The translations under genes were made by a program, and so were the position numbers. Shown piece after piece: positions 44,939-52,924 of a stretch of 64,000 nucleotides of DNA. This DNA is from Anolis sagrei (Eukaryota; Chordata; Lepidosauria; Squamata; Anolidae), in NCBI RefSeq assembly GCF_037176765.1, contig NC_090023.1:202462506-202526505 (forward strand). Reading direction: 5' to 3'. The notes below the pieces were generated by a model. That model had not been told where the DNA came from, searched no databases, and was given only the letters and a program-made list of their open reading frames with translations. How positions within the stretch are numbered: the stretch's first letter is position 1; each line of letters opens with the position of its first letter.

Positions 44939-47900
44939 ATTTACACTATTTTACTCTATTATTATTACATTTATTATTTTACTTTATTGTTATTTTATTT
45001 ATTATTTTACTCTATTATTTACTGTAATTACATTTCCATTATTTTACTCTATTATTATTTTTATCACATTTATTATTTTACTCTGTTTATTATTATTATT
45101 ATTATTACATTTACACTGTTTTACTCTATTATTATTTTACTCTATTATTTACTGTTATTATTACATTTCCATTATTTTACTCTATTATTATTTTTATCAC
45201 ATTTATTATTTTACTCTATTATTTCTGGAAGGATATATAAGCACATTTACATTGAAGAAGGTTTAGAATAATGGTTTATTCAGAGTTGGACAGTCTTATT
45301 TTAAATTGTAGTTTTATGTAAATATTCAAAAACATTTCACCTACTGATGCCTCAATTAATGTAATCTTATTGGTATCTATTTTTATTTTGAAATTTACCA
45401 GTAGCTGCCGTATTTCCCACCCTCGGCTTATACTCAATACCTTTTCCCAGTTTTTTGGGGTAAATTTAGGCGCCTTGGCTTATATTCAGGTCGACTTATA
45501 CTCAAGTTTATACGAGTAAGTCTTGCCATAATATTCCACATGGTTGTCAGTAAACCTATGTGAGACTCTTCTTGTAAAATGAATATAAAGAAAACCATGT
45601 TCTTTTGTTTGGCTTTTCTATGAAAATGTATGCGCACTGTTTGAGAATGTTGTTGTTAATTTTAATGTTTATCTGTCCGTGTGTGTTTCTGTTTCTTGCC
45701 ACTCTCTAGGCTGTGAAAGAAACAGCATTCTCCAGAGCACTTCTGTTTGGCACAGCATTATTTATTCCGGACATCATGTTGCAATTTCTGAAACGGTAAG
45801 GCATTGTCAGAATAGGTTTCTGAATAAAATGAATCCCAAGTGAAGAAAAGTAAAGATCCCATTCATGTGCTAGCACTTGTTCTTTGTGTAACAGCCATAT
45901 GAGCCACAAACCAGCCTCTTCATTCTAGCTGGACTGTGGTGATTGTCGTACTTCTGGCTCTCAAGAGAACTTTTGCTAAGTGATGCTTCTTGAGATCAGG
46001 GAAGAGGGCTTCATTTTAGATGTGAAAGCAGAGTCATTCCATTTTCATTCTCTGCATATTTATTTCTGCAAAACGTTAGGCTTTTTAGGAAAACGGAGGG
46101 TTCCTTCAGCAGCCTTTCAAATACAACTGGCAATATAGATTCAGAAGTGAGAGATGTCCTAGATTAAACCTTTGATCTTTTAGAACATCTGCTGCTTTGT
46201 CCAAATGTCTGGAGATATGAGGCAATCTTCCCACAATGTTGAGCTGGCGATAGCAGCTCAGACTGTCATTGCACACTTTCTAGTTGTTTCTACCAAGGCT
46301 GGATATTTTCAGAGAGAGATCTGGCAACTGTTGCCAGGAATGACAAGGAACCCTGATACAAAAATTCTTTCAAAAGCACGAAAAGACGTTGCAGTGGAAC
46401 ATTAGTGCCCATGCTTAATCAAAACTAGCAACTGAACTGAAAAGAATATCAAATTTGTGAAAGAACTCTGTGTTATCCATTTCTATTGTGTTTTTTCCAA
46501 TTCAGTACCCAAAAATACATTGCAAACAGCAACAGTACTGAAGTACTGTATATGCTTGAATATAAGCTGAGTTTTTAGCCCGTTTAAGGCTGAAAAGGCC
46601 TCCCTCGGCTTATTCTCGAGTCAAAGTTATTTATTATTTTATTCTGTTATTATTATTTTATTGCATTTATTATTTTACTCTGTTTATTATTATTGGAGCC
46701 CCTGGTGGCACAGTGAGTTAAACCACTGAGCTGCTGAACTTCCTAATCAAAAGGTCAGAGGTTTGAATCTGGGGAGGGGCGCGAACTTCCCAGCTTCTGC
46801 CAACCTAGCAGTTTGAAAACATGCAAATGTGAGTAGATCAATAGTTACTGCTCCGGTGGGAAGGTAACAGCGCTCTATGCAGTCATGCTGGTCACATAAC
46901 CTAGGAGGCATCTAACCTTTAACCTATTATTATTATTATTATTATTATTATTGTTGTTGTTGTTATTACTATTATTATTATTATATTGACATTATTTTAC
47001 TCTGCTGTTATATTATTATTACATTTATTATTTTAATCTATTTATTATTACATTTATTATTTTACTCTATTTTTATTATTACATTTATTATTTTACTTTT
47101 TTGTTATTATTATTACATTTCCATTATTTTACTCTATTATTATAATTGGTAAGTGTTTTCCTTGCATGCTGGTGCAGTCTTTTCCCTGCTGTGCAATAAT
47201 CTTCCCTTATATTCTTTTCAGCACAAGCACTGCACTTCGGAATCCATTTGTTTGGACACCATTGAGATCTATTATGATGGTTTCAGTCTTGGGAGCAATG
47301 GTACCTGTTTCATTTAGTTTGGTGCCACAAGTGGGCAAGGTAATTCTCATCGTTCTGATGTCGTCTTAATCTTCGCTTACTTTTTTAAAGGATAAACGAC
47401 AATTCAAAAATTTTGAAACAACACAGAAAGATTCAAATCTACCTGAGCTGATTTTTTAAATGCAGAAAATACACGTGCGTACTTGGGATTTCTGTAGTAG
47501 CAGCTCTTAGTCTCAAATAGTTGTTTCTGGAAATAACCAATTACAATGAGACTTTTGGATGAAATGGAAATAGAAGAACACTTGGTTGTGTAGGGATCAC
47601 GTGAGAGGAATCATGATTTCCAAACGTCACCACCTGGTTGAGATTTGGCAAAGGCAGAAACAATACATGACACAATTCAAATATAAGGGAAGACGACTCA
47701 AAAGAATAAGTCGCTTACTTACAGTTGTGGTTTTTTGAGCATTCATTTATAAACTTACACAATATAGGACAATTGACATCTGCACTGTTAGAGCAGAGGA
47801 AGTGAATGACCTTTGTCCGAGGGCTCTACATGGATACAACAAACTGCGAGTAATTGCAAATCCTGCAAGTAATTGCAAATCGTCTGAGCTCAATGTTGCA

Positions 47901-49068
47901 GTTGTGAAAAATCTGGCAAAGGTAAAAGTTTGCTGAATGTGGCTGTTTTAGACATTTACATGCATTGGTTGTAGCATTTACAGTGGACTCTACAGAATAT
48001 GCATCAGCTGTATTTTATTTTTTTAAAAAACAAATCAGCCTGTTTGCCAAGCGTTGCAAATGCTGATTTGTAAATGTTTGATTTTTATTCCTATTTCATA
48101 TACCTATATACCTGGGGTCATGTAAATATTTCTTGAACTGGGTTGCTGTGAGTTTTCTGGACTGTATGTGTTGTGATAGAGTCTGCTGGCAGTGATAGTA
48201 ACACTAGTTGTATTAGGATTTGTTTGAACAATAAATTATATTTCTTTAATTGCCTGGCGTCTGACCTTGACAGTATGGCCATGTTTCACAAAGATTCTCT
48301 CCTGACATGTTACCCACATCTATGGCAGGACTCCTCAGAGGTTGTGAGGTCTGTTGGAAATTAGTCAAGTGGGGTTTATATTTCTGTGGAAGCAAGTGTG
48401 AATGTTGCAATTGGCCACCTTGAATAGCATTGATAGCCTCACAGCTTCAAAACTTGGCTGCTTCTTGCCTGGGGGATTCCTTTGTTGGGAGGTTTTAGCT
48501 GACCCTGATTGTTCCCTGTCTGGAATTCCCCTGCTTTTTGAGTGTCGTTCTTTATTTACTGTCCTGGACTGAAAAGGATCACAAATGGAAATGTTTAAGA
48601 AGCTCTAGGCTAGAGGACCTGTGAAACGGCTGGGTCTTGCAGAATGACTCTATGGTCAGTTTCTGGTAGAAACATGCTGTAGAATTGCCTGGAGGATCAA
48701 GAACATATCTGAGGTTACACTTTTTGTTAAACGCAGGTAAACAAAACTGCGTACTGGTCCCGAAAATACAGGGGTCATATTGTATTTGAAGGATATGGTA
48801 GCGGTTTTTGTGTGGTCTTCCCTCCTTTGCTGCTGTTAAAATATATTGGTTGGTTCTTTTGGTATGATGGTGGTGATCGTACCTTTATAGAAGATATATT
48901 TGCAAACATTTCATACTAAATTAAACTCAATTGACACAAAGAAGTCAGGAGTAATTTGTAAGGATGTTTTTTCTGTGTTTTTTTTTCCAGATACAAAGAA
49001 ATGAACTTGAGCCAGAAATAATCTCTGCCACTGAAGAAACAGAATTCTTTTACAACAGGGGAGTGTAA
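24469..49068 (+). CDS. SFXN4: Sideroflexin 4 (complete, 14 coding exons)
   Basis: Inner-mitochondrial-membrane protein of the sideroflexin (SFXN/Mtc) family; SFXN4 is needed for complex I assembly and Fe-S/iron homeostasis rather than serine transport. Exons: 24469-24507, 29513-29578, 30954-31028, 31920-31946, 32047-32101, 34148-34173, 37447-37500, 37593-37679, 37784-37846, 41456-41546, 43599-43714, 45710-45795, 47222-47339, 48991-49068. All phases match, giving 326 residues (human 337). Landmarks: QRFRQWADLLDP, VFRPPAFLPITAPL, a hydrophobic middle, a loop with GIKVMDSKGRVIGVSQKAGEK, LLFGTALFIPDIMLQFLK and C-terminal EETEFFYNRGV. The HPD-type motif of serine-transporting sideroflexins is VHSGSGDT here, in line with the divergent SFXN4 branch. 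The start was chosen as the first in-frame ATG after the GC-rich promoter. Confidence 0.95.
24700..24860. repeat. ACTACAACTCCCA-family MITE
   Basis: GGGAGCTGTAGTTGCACAAG and CCAAACTACAGCTCCCAGGA arms in SFXN4 intron 1. Confidence 0.65.
24953..25085. mobile_element. Palindromic MITE (CTTCCACACAGC family)
   Basis: GGGCCCTTCCACACAGCCAT at the left; AAAATCCCACATTATCTGAG / GATATTGTGGGATTTTCTGC arms; ends GATACAGGGCC. Confidence 0.75.
25231..25380 (-). repeat. Truncated Sauria-type SINE
   Basis: Tail-proximal half only, from GGTAAAGGTAAAGATTGTCC to GACTGCATGGAGTACCGTTA. Confidence 0.8.
25561..25672. repeat. (TGTA/ATAC)n tract and L2-like 3' tail
   Basis: Self-complementary TGTATG then ATACATAC repeats (25563-25600), followed by GTAAGCCGCTCTGAGTCCCC TTTGGGGTGAGAAGG, an L2/CR1-type 3' end on the plus strand. 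Confidence 0.7.
25761..25978. mobile_element. Palindromic MITE, nested or tandem copies
   Basis: GGGCCCTTCCACACAGCTAT (25762) and a second left end CCCTTCCACACAGCCCTATA (25840); right end TATAGGGTTGTGTGGAAGGG CCC at about 25955-25977. Confidence 0.75.
25988..26362. mobile_element. hAT-like MITE, reverse of 18926-19286
   Basis: Left GGGGTCCTCAAACTTTTTAA, right CTTAGTTTGAGGACCCCTGT; interior shares ATTTGAATTCCTATGCACAC with the other copy in complement. Confidence 0.75.
26363..27010 (-). mobile_element. Possible solitary LTR-like remnant, family unknown
   Basis: Non-coding 650-bp block, unlike its MITE neighbours. It has a minus-strand AATAAA (at about 26470) followed by a promoter-proximal-like stretch. 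No internal genes seen. It looks like an old fossil. Assignment is tentative. Confidence 0.3.
27030..27955. repeat. Cluster of palindromic MITE copies
   Basis: At least five overlapping or nested copies of two related families. CTTCCACACAGC-type ends lie near 27120, 27185, 27265, 27420 and 27715; CCTATATCCCAGGATC-type ends near 27055, 27450 and 27550. Arms such as GCAGATAATGTGGGATTTTA recur throughout. No coding content. Confidence 0.75.
28255..28930. mobile_element. DNA transposon, opposite orientation to 2683-3436
   Basis: Starts CAGGCAGTCCCCAAGTTACA; shares CCAATTATCACAGGGACAAA and CACTCCTGAAAGAGTTATCA (in complement) with the copy in PRDX3 intron 1. An unclassified repeat (about 28310-28620, see 49340) is inserted near its left end. 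Confidence 0.6.
29513..29578 (+). CDS. SFXN4: SFXN4 coding exon 2
   Basis: Acceptor TTCCTTCTTTAG, donor GTAAGT, phase 0/0. Reads TFFQRFRQWADLLDPLLLLA then SK; QRF..QW..LLDP is the family signature at the start of the conserved region. Confidence 0.93.
29715..29806. mobile_element. Fragment of ATAAGCCGAG-type element
   Basis: GTATACTTGAATATAAGCTG and GACTCGAGTATAAGCTGAGG occur as in the larger copies at 44750 and 62430. Confidence 0.6.
29815..30360 (-). mobile_element. L2-type LINE fragment, RT C-terminal region
   Basis: Minus-strand reading 30314-29955 gives SLGVLMDSSLNLELHVLAVA then KPDLAMVIHALVPSHLDYCN and LYVGLSLKSVQKLQFIQ, the conserved region after the RT core in L2/CR1-group elements. 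Truncated at both ends. Confidence 0.8.
30954..31028 (+). CDS. SFXN4: SFXN4 coding exon 3
   Basis: Acceptor TTGATTACAG, donor GTATTT, phase 0/0, 25 codons. Reads EKIDNSRILLLNKGEKATES then LQDKK; the human counterpart is ESIENSRQLL. Confidence 0.9.
31920..31946 (+). CDS. SFXN4: SFXN4 coding exon 4 (27-nt microexon)
   Basis: Nine codons, VKEAWQLSL, between ATTGCTTAG and GTAAGT, phase 0/0. Matches the human QEAWKRSL segment, which makes this very short exon credible. Confidence 0.88.
32047..32101 (+). CDS. SFXN4: SFXN4 coding exon 5
   Basis: Acceptor CTTTCCGAAG, donor GTCAGT, phase 0 in, one base out. Reads SSVHSGSGDTIPAVFRPP. It replaces the HPD of other sideroflexins with HSG. Confidence 0.9.
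32790..33260 (-). mobile_element. Penelope-like 3' end, minus sense
   Basis: GGGTTGCTATGAGTTTTCTG, TGGCAGGCTTCCTCAGAGGG, the UTR CTTGATTAACATTTAATGGC and CCACATGCTTGTGGATTTCA ATGGCTTCTC at the coding end. A decayed copy in SFXN4 intron 5. Confidence 0.75.
34148..34173 (+). CDS. SFXN4: SFXN4 coding exon 6 (26-nt microexon)
   Basis: Acceptor CTTTAAAG, donor GTGAGT. Completes an Ala codon, then FLPITAPL, matching human FLPFMAP. Out phase 0. Confidence 0.88.
34468..34911. mobile_element. SPIN/OposCharlie-like hAT non-autonomous element with perfect 8-bp target duplication
   Basis: Ends CAGTGTTTCTCAACCTGTGG and GGAAGGTTGAGAAATACTG. The interior has TTTACATTACAATTCATAAC AGTAGCAAAAATTACAG and TTATGGTTGGGGGTCACCAC, as in SPIN-family hAT elements. 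The direct repeat GTGTAAAC lies at 34460-34467 and 34912-34919. Confidence 0.85.
35010..35435 (-). mobile_element. L2-type LINE 3' region (minus)
   Basis: TTCTCACTCTGAGTCTGAGG and AAGGCCCTGTCTCTCGTTTG match the L2 3' region also seen at 60005-60600. It directly abuts an oppositely oriented L2 piece. Confidence 0.7.
35437..36610 (+). mobile_element. L2-type LINE fragment (plus), interrupted by CR1
   Basis: Conceptual stretches SLGVLLDSS, TLVTSHIDYCNMLYVGLPLQ and YSQLHWLSD mark the L2 RT end. It continues after the CR1 piece with AGGCCCTGCTCTTGGTCCCA and ends in an L2-like 3' tail (GGTGAGAAAAGCGGTATACA). Confidence 0.75.
35890..36115 (+). mobile_element. CR1-type LINE 3' end nested in L2
   Basis: TGACTGTGAGAGCTGTTCAG CAGTGGAAC, AGAGGCTGGATGGCCATCTC and the terminal CTTCCAACTCTATGATTCTA are the typical CR1 3' end of sauropsids. 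Confidence 0.8.
36640..36875 (-). mobile_element. Two CR1 3'-end fragments flanking an (ATA)n tract
   Basis: GTGCCATCCAGTCCAACCCC occurs at about 36670 and again at about 36820, on each side of GATGATAATAATAATAATAA repeats (36752-36804). Confidence 0.7.
37447..37500 (+). CDS. SFXN4: SFXN4 coding exon 7
   Basis: Acceptor CTTCCTAG, donor GTAACA, 18 codons VIATSLLHRGNTQTFISQ, phase 0/0. Placed by position and phase; it aligns loosely with human FLSMTPLKGIKSVILPQ. Confidence 0.82.
37593..37679 (+). CDS. SFXN4: SFXN4 coding exon 8
   Basis: Acceptor TTCTTTTTCAG, 29 codons starting YLFHSYIGGFTLANGNYSE, phase 0/0. The donor GTTGAA is weak. Aligns with human VFLCAYMAAFNSINGNRSY. Confidence 0.83.
37784..37846 (+). 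CDS. SFXN4: SFXN4 coding exon 9
   Basis: Acceptor TTTGCTTTTAG, donor GTATGT, 21 codons TFLFKQTLISVGAITYSACV then G, phase 0/0; a hydrophobic, probably membrane-spanning segment. Confidence 0.85.
38580..38858 (+). repeat. Young A-tailed tRNA-derived SINE with 13-bp target duplication
   Basis: Starts GAGCCCCCGGTGGCGCAGTG, contains B box GCAGGTTCGAATCCGG and ends in about 18 A. The direct repeat ACCTCCTCACCCA lies at 38567-38579 and 38859-38871. Confidence 0.93.
39288..39425. mobile_element. hAT-like MITE
   Basis: CAGTGGTGTCCAGACTTTGA and AAAGTTTGGACACCACTGAT ends; arms GACTTAAGCTCCCAGAATCC and GGGGAGCTGGAGTCCC. Confidence 0.8.
40105..41308 (+). mobile_element. 5'-truncated, decayed L1 (ORF2 C-terminal end and 3' UTR)
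   Basis: Plus-strand pieces [64 protein letters not shown] and RNWKREINIQIEEWYKE align with the C-terminus of the 6183-10034 ORF2, followed by an A-rich tail (41297-41306). It has several in-frame stops, for example after KENYYKLI and IEEWYKEV. Clearly older than the intact L1, and in SFXN4 intron 9. Confidence 0.9.
41456..41546 (+). CDS. SFXN4: SFXN4 coding exon 10
   Basis: Acceptor TTCTTCTAG, donor GTGAGT, phase 0 in, one base out. Reads TLPHYLMLRYKPQNPSIQFL then FRNAIPGPLT, matching the human IPQFVQMKYGL segment. Confidence 0.88.
41620..42264. mobile_element. SPIN-like hAT element, longer variant
   Basis: Shares GAGGGGTCGCCAAAGACCAT CAGAAAACA, TTTGGCCCAATTCGATCATT, TACATTACGATTCATAACAG and the right end GGTTGAGAACCACT with 34468-34911. 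It carries an extra 250-bp interior block; the left end is degraded. Confidence 0.75.
42480..42718 (+). repeat. SINE with GGCAGTGGCAAACCACTTCC / AACAACTCGAAGCAACACAA tail
   Basis: The tail matches the one behind the 5S-like head at 4990-5106; the head here is diverged. Confidence 0.6.
43135..43189 (+). repeat. Severely 5'-truncated SINE with perfect 10-bp target duplication
   Basis: Only the last 55 bp of the A-tailed SINE (CAGAAGTGACTTGGATTTTC...GCTCCTGACATG, A8). AGTCCACGCC flanks it at 43125-43134 and 43190-43199. Confidence 0.88.
43599..43714 (+). CDS. SFXN4: SFXN4 coding exon 11
   Basis: Acceptor TTCATTACAG, donor GTCAGC. Completes Ala, then ILCAFNVTVIRSMEFEDGIK and VMDSKGRVIGVSQKAGEK. 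The N...R..E...GI.V.D..G pattern is the strongest sideroflexin signature in the window. Confidence 0.95.
43855..44035. mobile_element. ACTACAACTCCCA-family MITE
   Basis: GGTACATTTACAGTGTGAAG and AATTCTACAGTGTAGATGCA CC ends with GGATTTGTAGTTTGGTGAGG inside. Confidence 0.7.
44750..45520. mobile_element. ATAAGCCGAG-type non-autonomous element with (TTA)n/ATTTTACTC interior
   Basis: Left ATATACTTGAGTATAAGCCA, right GACTTATACTCAAGTTTATA. The middle is repeats of TTATTATTTTACTCTATTAT. It is an inverted relative of 62430-63248, sharing TAAATATTCAAAAACATTT in complement. Confidence 0.7.
45710..45795 (+). CDS. SFXN4: SFXN4 coding exon 12
   Basis: Acceptor CTCTCTAG, donor GTAAGG. Reads AVKETAFSRALLFGTALFIP then DIMLQFLK plus two bases; matches human AVRETLASRIVLFGTSALIP. 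Confidence 0.94.
46538..47150. mobile_element. ATAAGCCGAG-type element, 3'-truncated, with SINE inside
   Basis: Left end GTATATGCTTGAATATAAGC and then the same ATTATTTTACTC repeats; interrupted by a SINE at 46694-46919. Confidence 0.65.
46694..46919 (+). repeat. Sauria-type SINE inserted in (TTA)n element
   Basis: GGAGCCCCTGGTGGCACAGT head to CACATAACCTAGGAGGCATC; the Bov-B-like tail is missing. Confidence 0.85.
47222..47339 (+). CDS. SFXN4: SFXN4 coding exon 13
   Basis: Acceptor TTCTTTTCAG, donor GTAATT. Completes Arg, then TSTALRNPFVWTPLRSIMMV and SVLGAMVPVSFSLVPQVGK, aligning with human VLAMGLMVPFSFSIFPQIG. Confidence 0.94.
47880..48135. repeat. hAT-like remnant shared with 57060-57350
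   Basis: CATTTACAGTGGACTCTACA GAA, CAAATGCTGATTTGTAAATG and ATACCTATATACCTGGGG occur in both; classification tentative. Confidence 0.45.
48140..48575 (-). mobile_element. Penelope-like 3' end, minus sense, with unrelated insert
   Basis: GGGTTGCTGTGAGTTTTCTG then, after about 100 bp of other sequence, GTATGGCCATGTTTCACAAA and TTCTTTATTTACTGTCCTGG. A decayed copy. Confidence 0.65.
48991..49068 (+). CDS. SFXN4: SFXN4 terminal coding exon 14
   Basis: Acceptor TTTTTCCAG. Reads IQRNELEPEIISATEETEFF then YNRGV and a TAA stop; human ends EETEIFYHRGV. Confidence 0.95.
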   Translation: MQRNELEPEIISATEETEFFYNRGV

Positions 49069-49211
49069 TGATTTGGGGATTTGATAACTTATTATGGACA
49101 ATAGTCAGCATCTAAGTGAATCATCCTTTTTGATTGTATCTGGATGCAAAAGCGCATGTAAATTACAGCTAAATCATGTTGAATTTTTGTTCTATCACTG
49201 CTGCCTCTCAA

Positions 49212-49217
49212 AATAAA
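49212..49217 (+). terminator. SFXN4: SFXN4 polyadenylation signal AATAAA
   Basis: Canonical hexamer 144 bases after the SFXN4 stop. No other strong candidate lies nearer. Confidence 0.65.
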
Positions 49218-49339
49218 CAAGGTTTTATTTTATGAGCCATCTATTTCTGACAATTAAAAGCCTGTAAGGAGAAAGAATTCAAGTCTGCCACCCCACTTTC
49301 CCTACTGGTACTTTTATTTTATTTTTTTCTTTTTAAAAT

Positions 49340-50280
49340 ATTGTGTTAGAAGCGAGTTGAGGGTACAATTATAATGTATTTTAAAACACAAACAAATTTT
49401 AAAACTTTGAATTATGCTAAATGTCCTTTGACCAGAAGCTGGCTACTTGGAGTGTCTCTGGTGCCGCTGTAAGAAGGTCCTCCATTGTACATGTGGCTGT
49501 GTTGCAGTAGGTCTGTGGTTTGCTCTTCTCCACACTCATATGTCGTGGACTCCACTTTGTAGCACTATTTCTTAAGATTAGCTCTGCATCTCGTGCTGCC
49601 AGAGTGCAGCCTGATCAGCGCCTTCCAGGTCGCCCAGTCTTTTGTGTGCCCAGGAGGGAGTCTCTCATCTGGTATTAGCCATGGATTGAGGTTCGAGGTT
49701 TTAGCCTGCCACTTTTGGACTCTCACTTGCTGAGGTGTGATTGCGAGTATCTATGTAGATCGTAGGAAGCTGTTTCTTGATTGAAGGCATTGTTTGCTGG
49801 GTGATATCCAAACAGAGGATATGTCAATGCCATGGTCCTTTAATTACAGTCTGCTACTTCCAGACAGATGTCAGGTGGTGCAATACCGGCTAAAGAGTAT
49901 AATTTCTCCAGTGGAGTGGGGCATAGACATCCTGTGATAATGCGGCATATCTCATTTATTTATTTATTTATTTATTTACAGTATTTATATTCCGCCCTTC
50001 TCACCCCATAGGGGACTCAGGGCACCTCACAATGCACATATACATGGCAAACATTCAATGCCATAGACACACAACATATATAGACAGAGACACAGAGGCT
50101 ATTTAACTTTCCAGCTTCGTGAGGGTATGCTTTTTTAATTCTGGCCACCGAGGGAGCTGTCGCTTCACCATCCACTTGTGACACCGATGGAGTACTTCCT
50201 CATTCTTTTGCACACTGCTGGAGAGTTTTATGGTGTCGTAAATTAGTTAAATTAGCCTCCCCGCATAAGTGGTACCTAAA
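49340..50280. repeat. Unclassified dispersed repeat with L2 3' end inserted at 49955-50108
   Basis: TGGAGTGTCTCTGGTGCCGC, GTCCTCCATTGTACATGTGG and GTCGTGGACTCCACTTTGTA also occur at 28420-28530. After the inserted L2 tail (TTCCGCCCTTCTCACCCCAT) it resumes with AATTAGTTAAATTAGCCTCC CCGCATAAG. No intact ORF. Confidence 0.6.
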
Positions 50281-50429
50281 TTTCCAACTTGACAGATGAA
50301 GTCCAAAACACATCTGCATTTTAGATGGATTAGGAATTAGGTGCTTTAATGACTGAATGGAATAACTTCAGAAGGGGACACTCTGTGATAATGTTTAAAG
50401 AAACCGACATTGCTGCAATTAGTGTAGAA

Positions 50430-50555
50430 TAGTGGTTCCCAACCTTTGGGCCTCTAGTTGTTTTGGACTTCAGCTCCCTCAGTTTCTAACAGCTTGGGAT
50501 TTCTGGGAGTTGAAGTCCAAAACACCTCGAGGCCCAAAGGTTGGGAAACACTGGT
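50430..50555. mobile_element. hAT-like MITE
   Basis: AGTGGTTCCCAACCTTTGGG and CCCAAAGGTTGGGAAACACT ends with TTGGACTTCAGCTCCCTCAG and GGGAGTTGAAGTCCAAAACA arms. Confidence 0.8.
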
Positions 50556-51424
50556 ATAGAGGATTTAATAGTTCTGCTTCGAAAAGGTTATACAATTTAT
50601 ACAAAACTTCTACAGTGGAGGGGCTGAAATGTTGCTCTTTTGTGGCTAACCGCACTGGCATGGTCCCTACAAACTCCATTGTTTCTTTTCTCATCGGCCC
50701 CCATATTGCTGCTTCAGAGAAGGTGAAACCAAGCCACTGTACTCCCTTGGTAGAAAAAAGAAGCCAAAAAAGCATCTGTCAAACTCTGCAGAGAGACAAT
50801 CTGGGATACAGAAATCACAAGCCATGCTTTCTAATGACAAATATTTTTGTGATTTGCTGACTAAATACCCAGTATTTATACACACACACTTGTGCCAATG
50901 TGTCATTTGGAAGTTGTACTGAAGAGTATCATTTCAAAACCACATTTCCTTCAACATCTGTTTTTTAAGGGTGTAGAGCCTTCTCCTTCCCAAAGATGTA
51001 TTTTATCCTCCAGTGTTGTCTAAATCCAGGTAGTCACATAATCTGAATGAACCAAGCTGGATATCAACGCCACCAATGGATGCATTTTGTTAGGATATGA
51101 AAAAGGATGCCATGATATGGTGGGTTAACTGGAGAGATGTGTCAGCAGCCAATTGGGGGCCAGTGTTCTGACTGGTTGCTGCCTCTGGCTAACTGCTGAG
51201 GCCAATGGTTCTAACTGTCATTCTGCCTTTTGTTCTCACTTTGGACAGTAAAGAGATTGCTAGCTGCCAACTAGCTTAAAGACTGATAATTTTAAGGCAT
51301 GAGGGTTTTTTTAAAGACTATTTAAAAGGGTATTTTATTACTCTGTTCCCTGCCTGTATTCAAAGAGATTGAGGAATACATTGTTACCCTGTTTGAACCT
51401 TTGAACCAAAGTAAAGATACTGTT

Positions 51425-51655
51425 ATTTGGGTTGTTGTAGGTTTTTTCGGGCTATACGGCCATGTTCTAGAGGCATTTTCTCCTGACGTTTCACCTGCAT
51501 CTATGGCAAGCATCACCTCACTACCTCTGAGGATGCTTGCCATAGATGCAGGCGAAACGTCAGGAGAAAATGCCTCTAGAACATGGCCATATAGCCCGGA
51601 AAAACCTACAACAACCCAGTGATTCTGGCCATGAAAGCCTTTGACAATATACTGT
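51425..51655. mobile_element. Penelope-like terminal repeats, head-to-head inverted pair
   Basis: Both arms carry GGCCATGTTCTAGAGGCATT; hammerhead-like core on plus at 51527-51561 and a degenerate one on minus near 51484-51515. Confidence 0.8.
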
Positions 51656-52034
51656 TATTTGTTTCACAAGCCTGAGTGACATTTTATTGTACAGCAGGAT
51701 ATACCTTGGTTTAAATACTATGGTAAAGCTTCTACTTATTCTGCTTATACACATTTAACAAACCTCACACATTTTAGCTGTGTGTGTGATAAGAAATCAA
51801 TCTTACAAAACAACTCTTTAGGTCTTCTATAGGGACTCTACAGCCTGGTTCTGTGAATCAGAATGAAGAAAACATGAAATTCAATACTCTTCAGCTGTCA
51901 TCCATGGTGTAATGCTGCGGAATATCATTCAGTCTGTTGTTCTGTGGGCCGTTCCTACTGTGGCTACTTGGTAGTTATACAGATTCCTCAGGAGACAGAT
52001 AAGGTAGCTTGGCATCCCCATACCACCAAGAACT

Positions 52035-52115
52035 TGGCCTCATGTAAGCCGCACCGAGTCCCATGGGGAGATAGTAGTGGGGTACAAATAAAGTTAATAA
52101 GTAAATAAATAATAA
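52035..52115 (+). repeat. L2-like 3' tail
   Basis: GTAAGCCGCACCGAGTCCCA TGGGGAGATAGTAGTGGGG and a TAAATAAATAATAA tail. Confidence 0.55.
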
Positions 52116-52924
52116 ACTTGTCACAATGTATTGTTCATTGAATTAGCTGTAATCTGAAATGTAATTGGAGGGAGGGCTTTTGGTGGCTTCTCAGTACTGT
52201 GGGTTAAAGCTATTTGTGGAAGTGGGCACCCCAGCCACACACACACATACGTATTTTCATTTTTATTAGTATGTATATTATTATATTATGTATATTATTA
52301 TTATGTATATAGGTAGAGTTTCTCTGGCAGTGCAGGTACTTTTCCAGTCTACAAATGCTCCATGTTTAGAATGAAAAGGCTTCTCTAACATGGGAAACAA
52401 TCCAACCTACTCAGTCCCCAGCAGCCAGTTTTTTGTTGCCAGTAGCTATCAAGTGAGGCTTTTATTACCAGTCTGTATTAAATGTGTATGGTGGTTGTAA
52501 GAGGAACAAATGCACAATAACACAAAAATCCCGACGGAAAAAATATCGTACCAAAACTGAGTAAGGAAAGTATAGTAAGTCAACTTTTAGATGTACACAT
52601 TTTTAGATCAACATACACTTCTGTACAAAAAAAAATGACAGACCCCTGAAAAATAGGGGGGTAGTAGTTATACTCACAAACTTGCTAGAACTATTTTAGA
52701 TCTGTACAATACTTGCTCATTTCTTCCATATTATAACATACAACTTAGGCTCCTTTATACTCTGAATGAAAGCCGAATGATTCTCAATACTAAACATAAG
52801 GATGACTATTAAATAATGCTATTTCAAAATGTGTTAGAAGTAGGAATAAGATATACTGCTTTTAAAAAAATAAGATTTTAGGGATGACCCCAATTGCTAG
52901 TTCCTACTAGAAAAAACAGATGCC

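Noticed and set aside
44858-45271. 137-residue Tyr/Leu/Ile-rich frame
   Set aside because: Translation of TTA/ATTTTACTC repeats inside a non-autonomous element.
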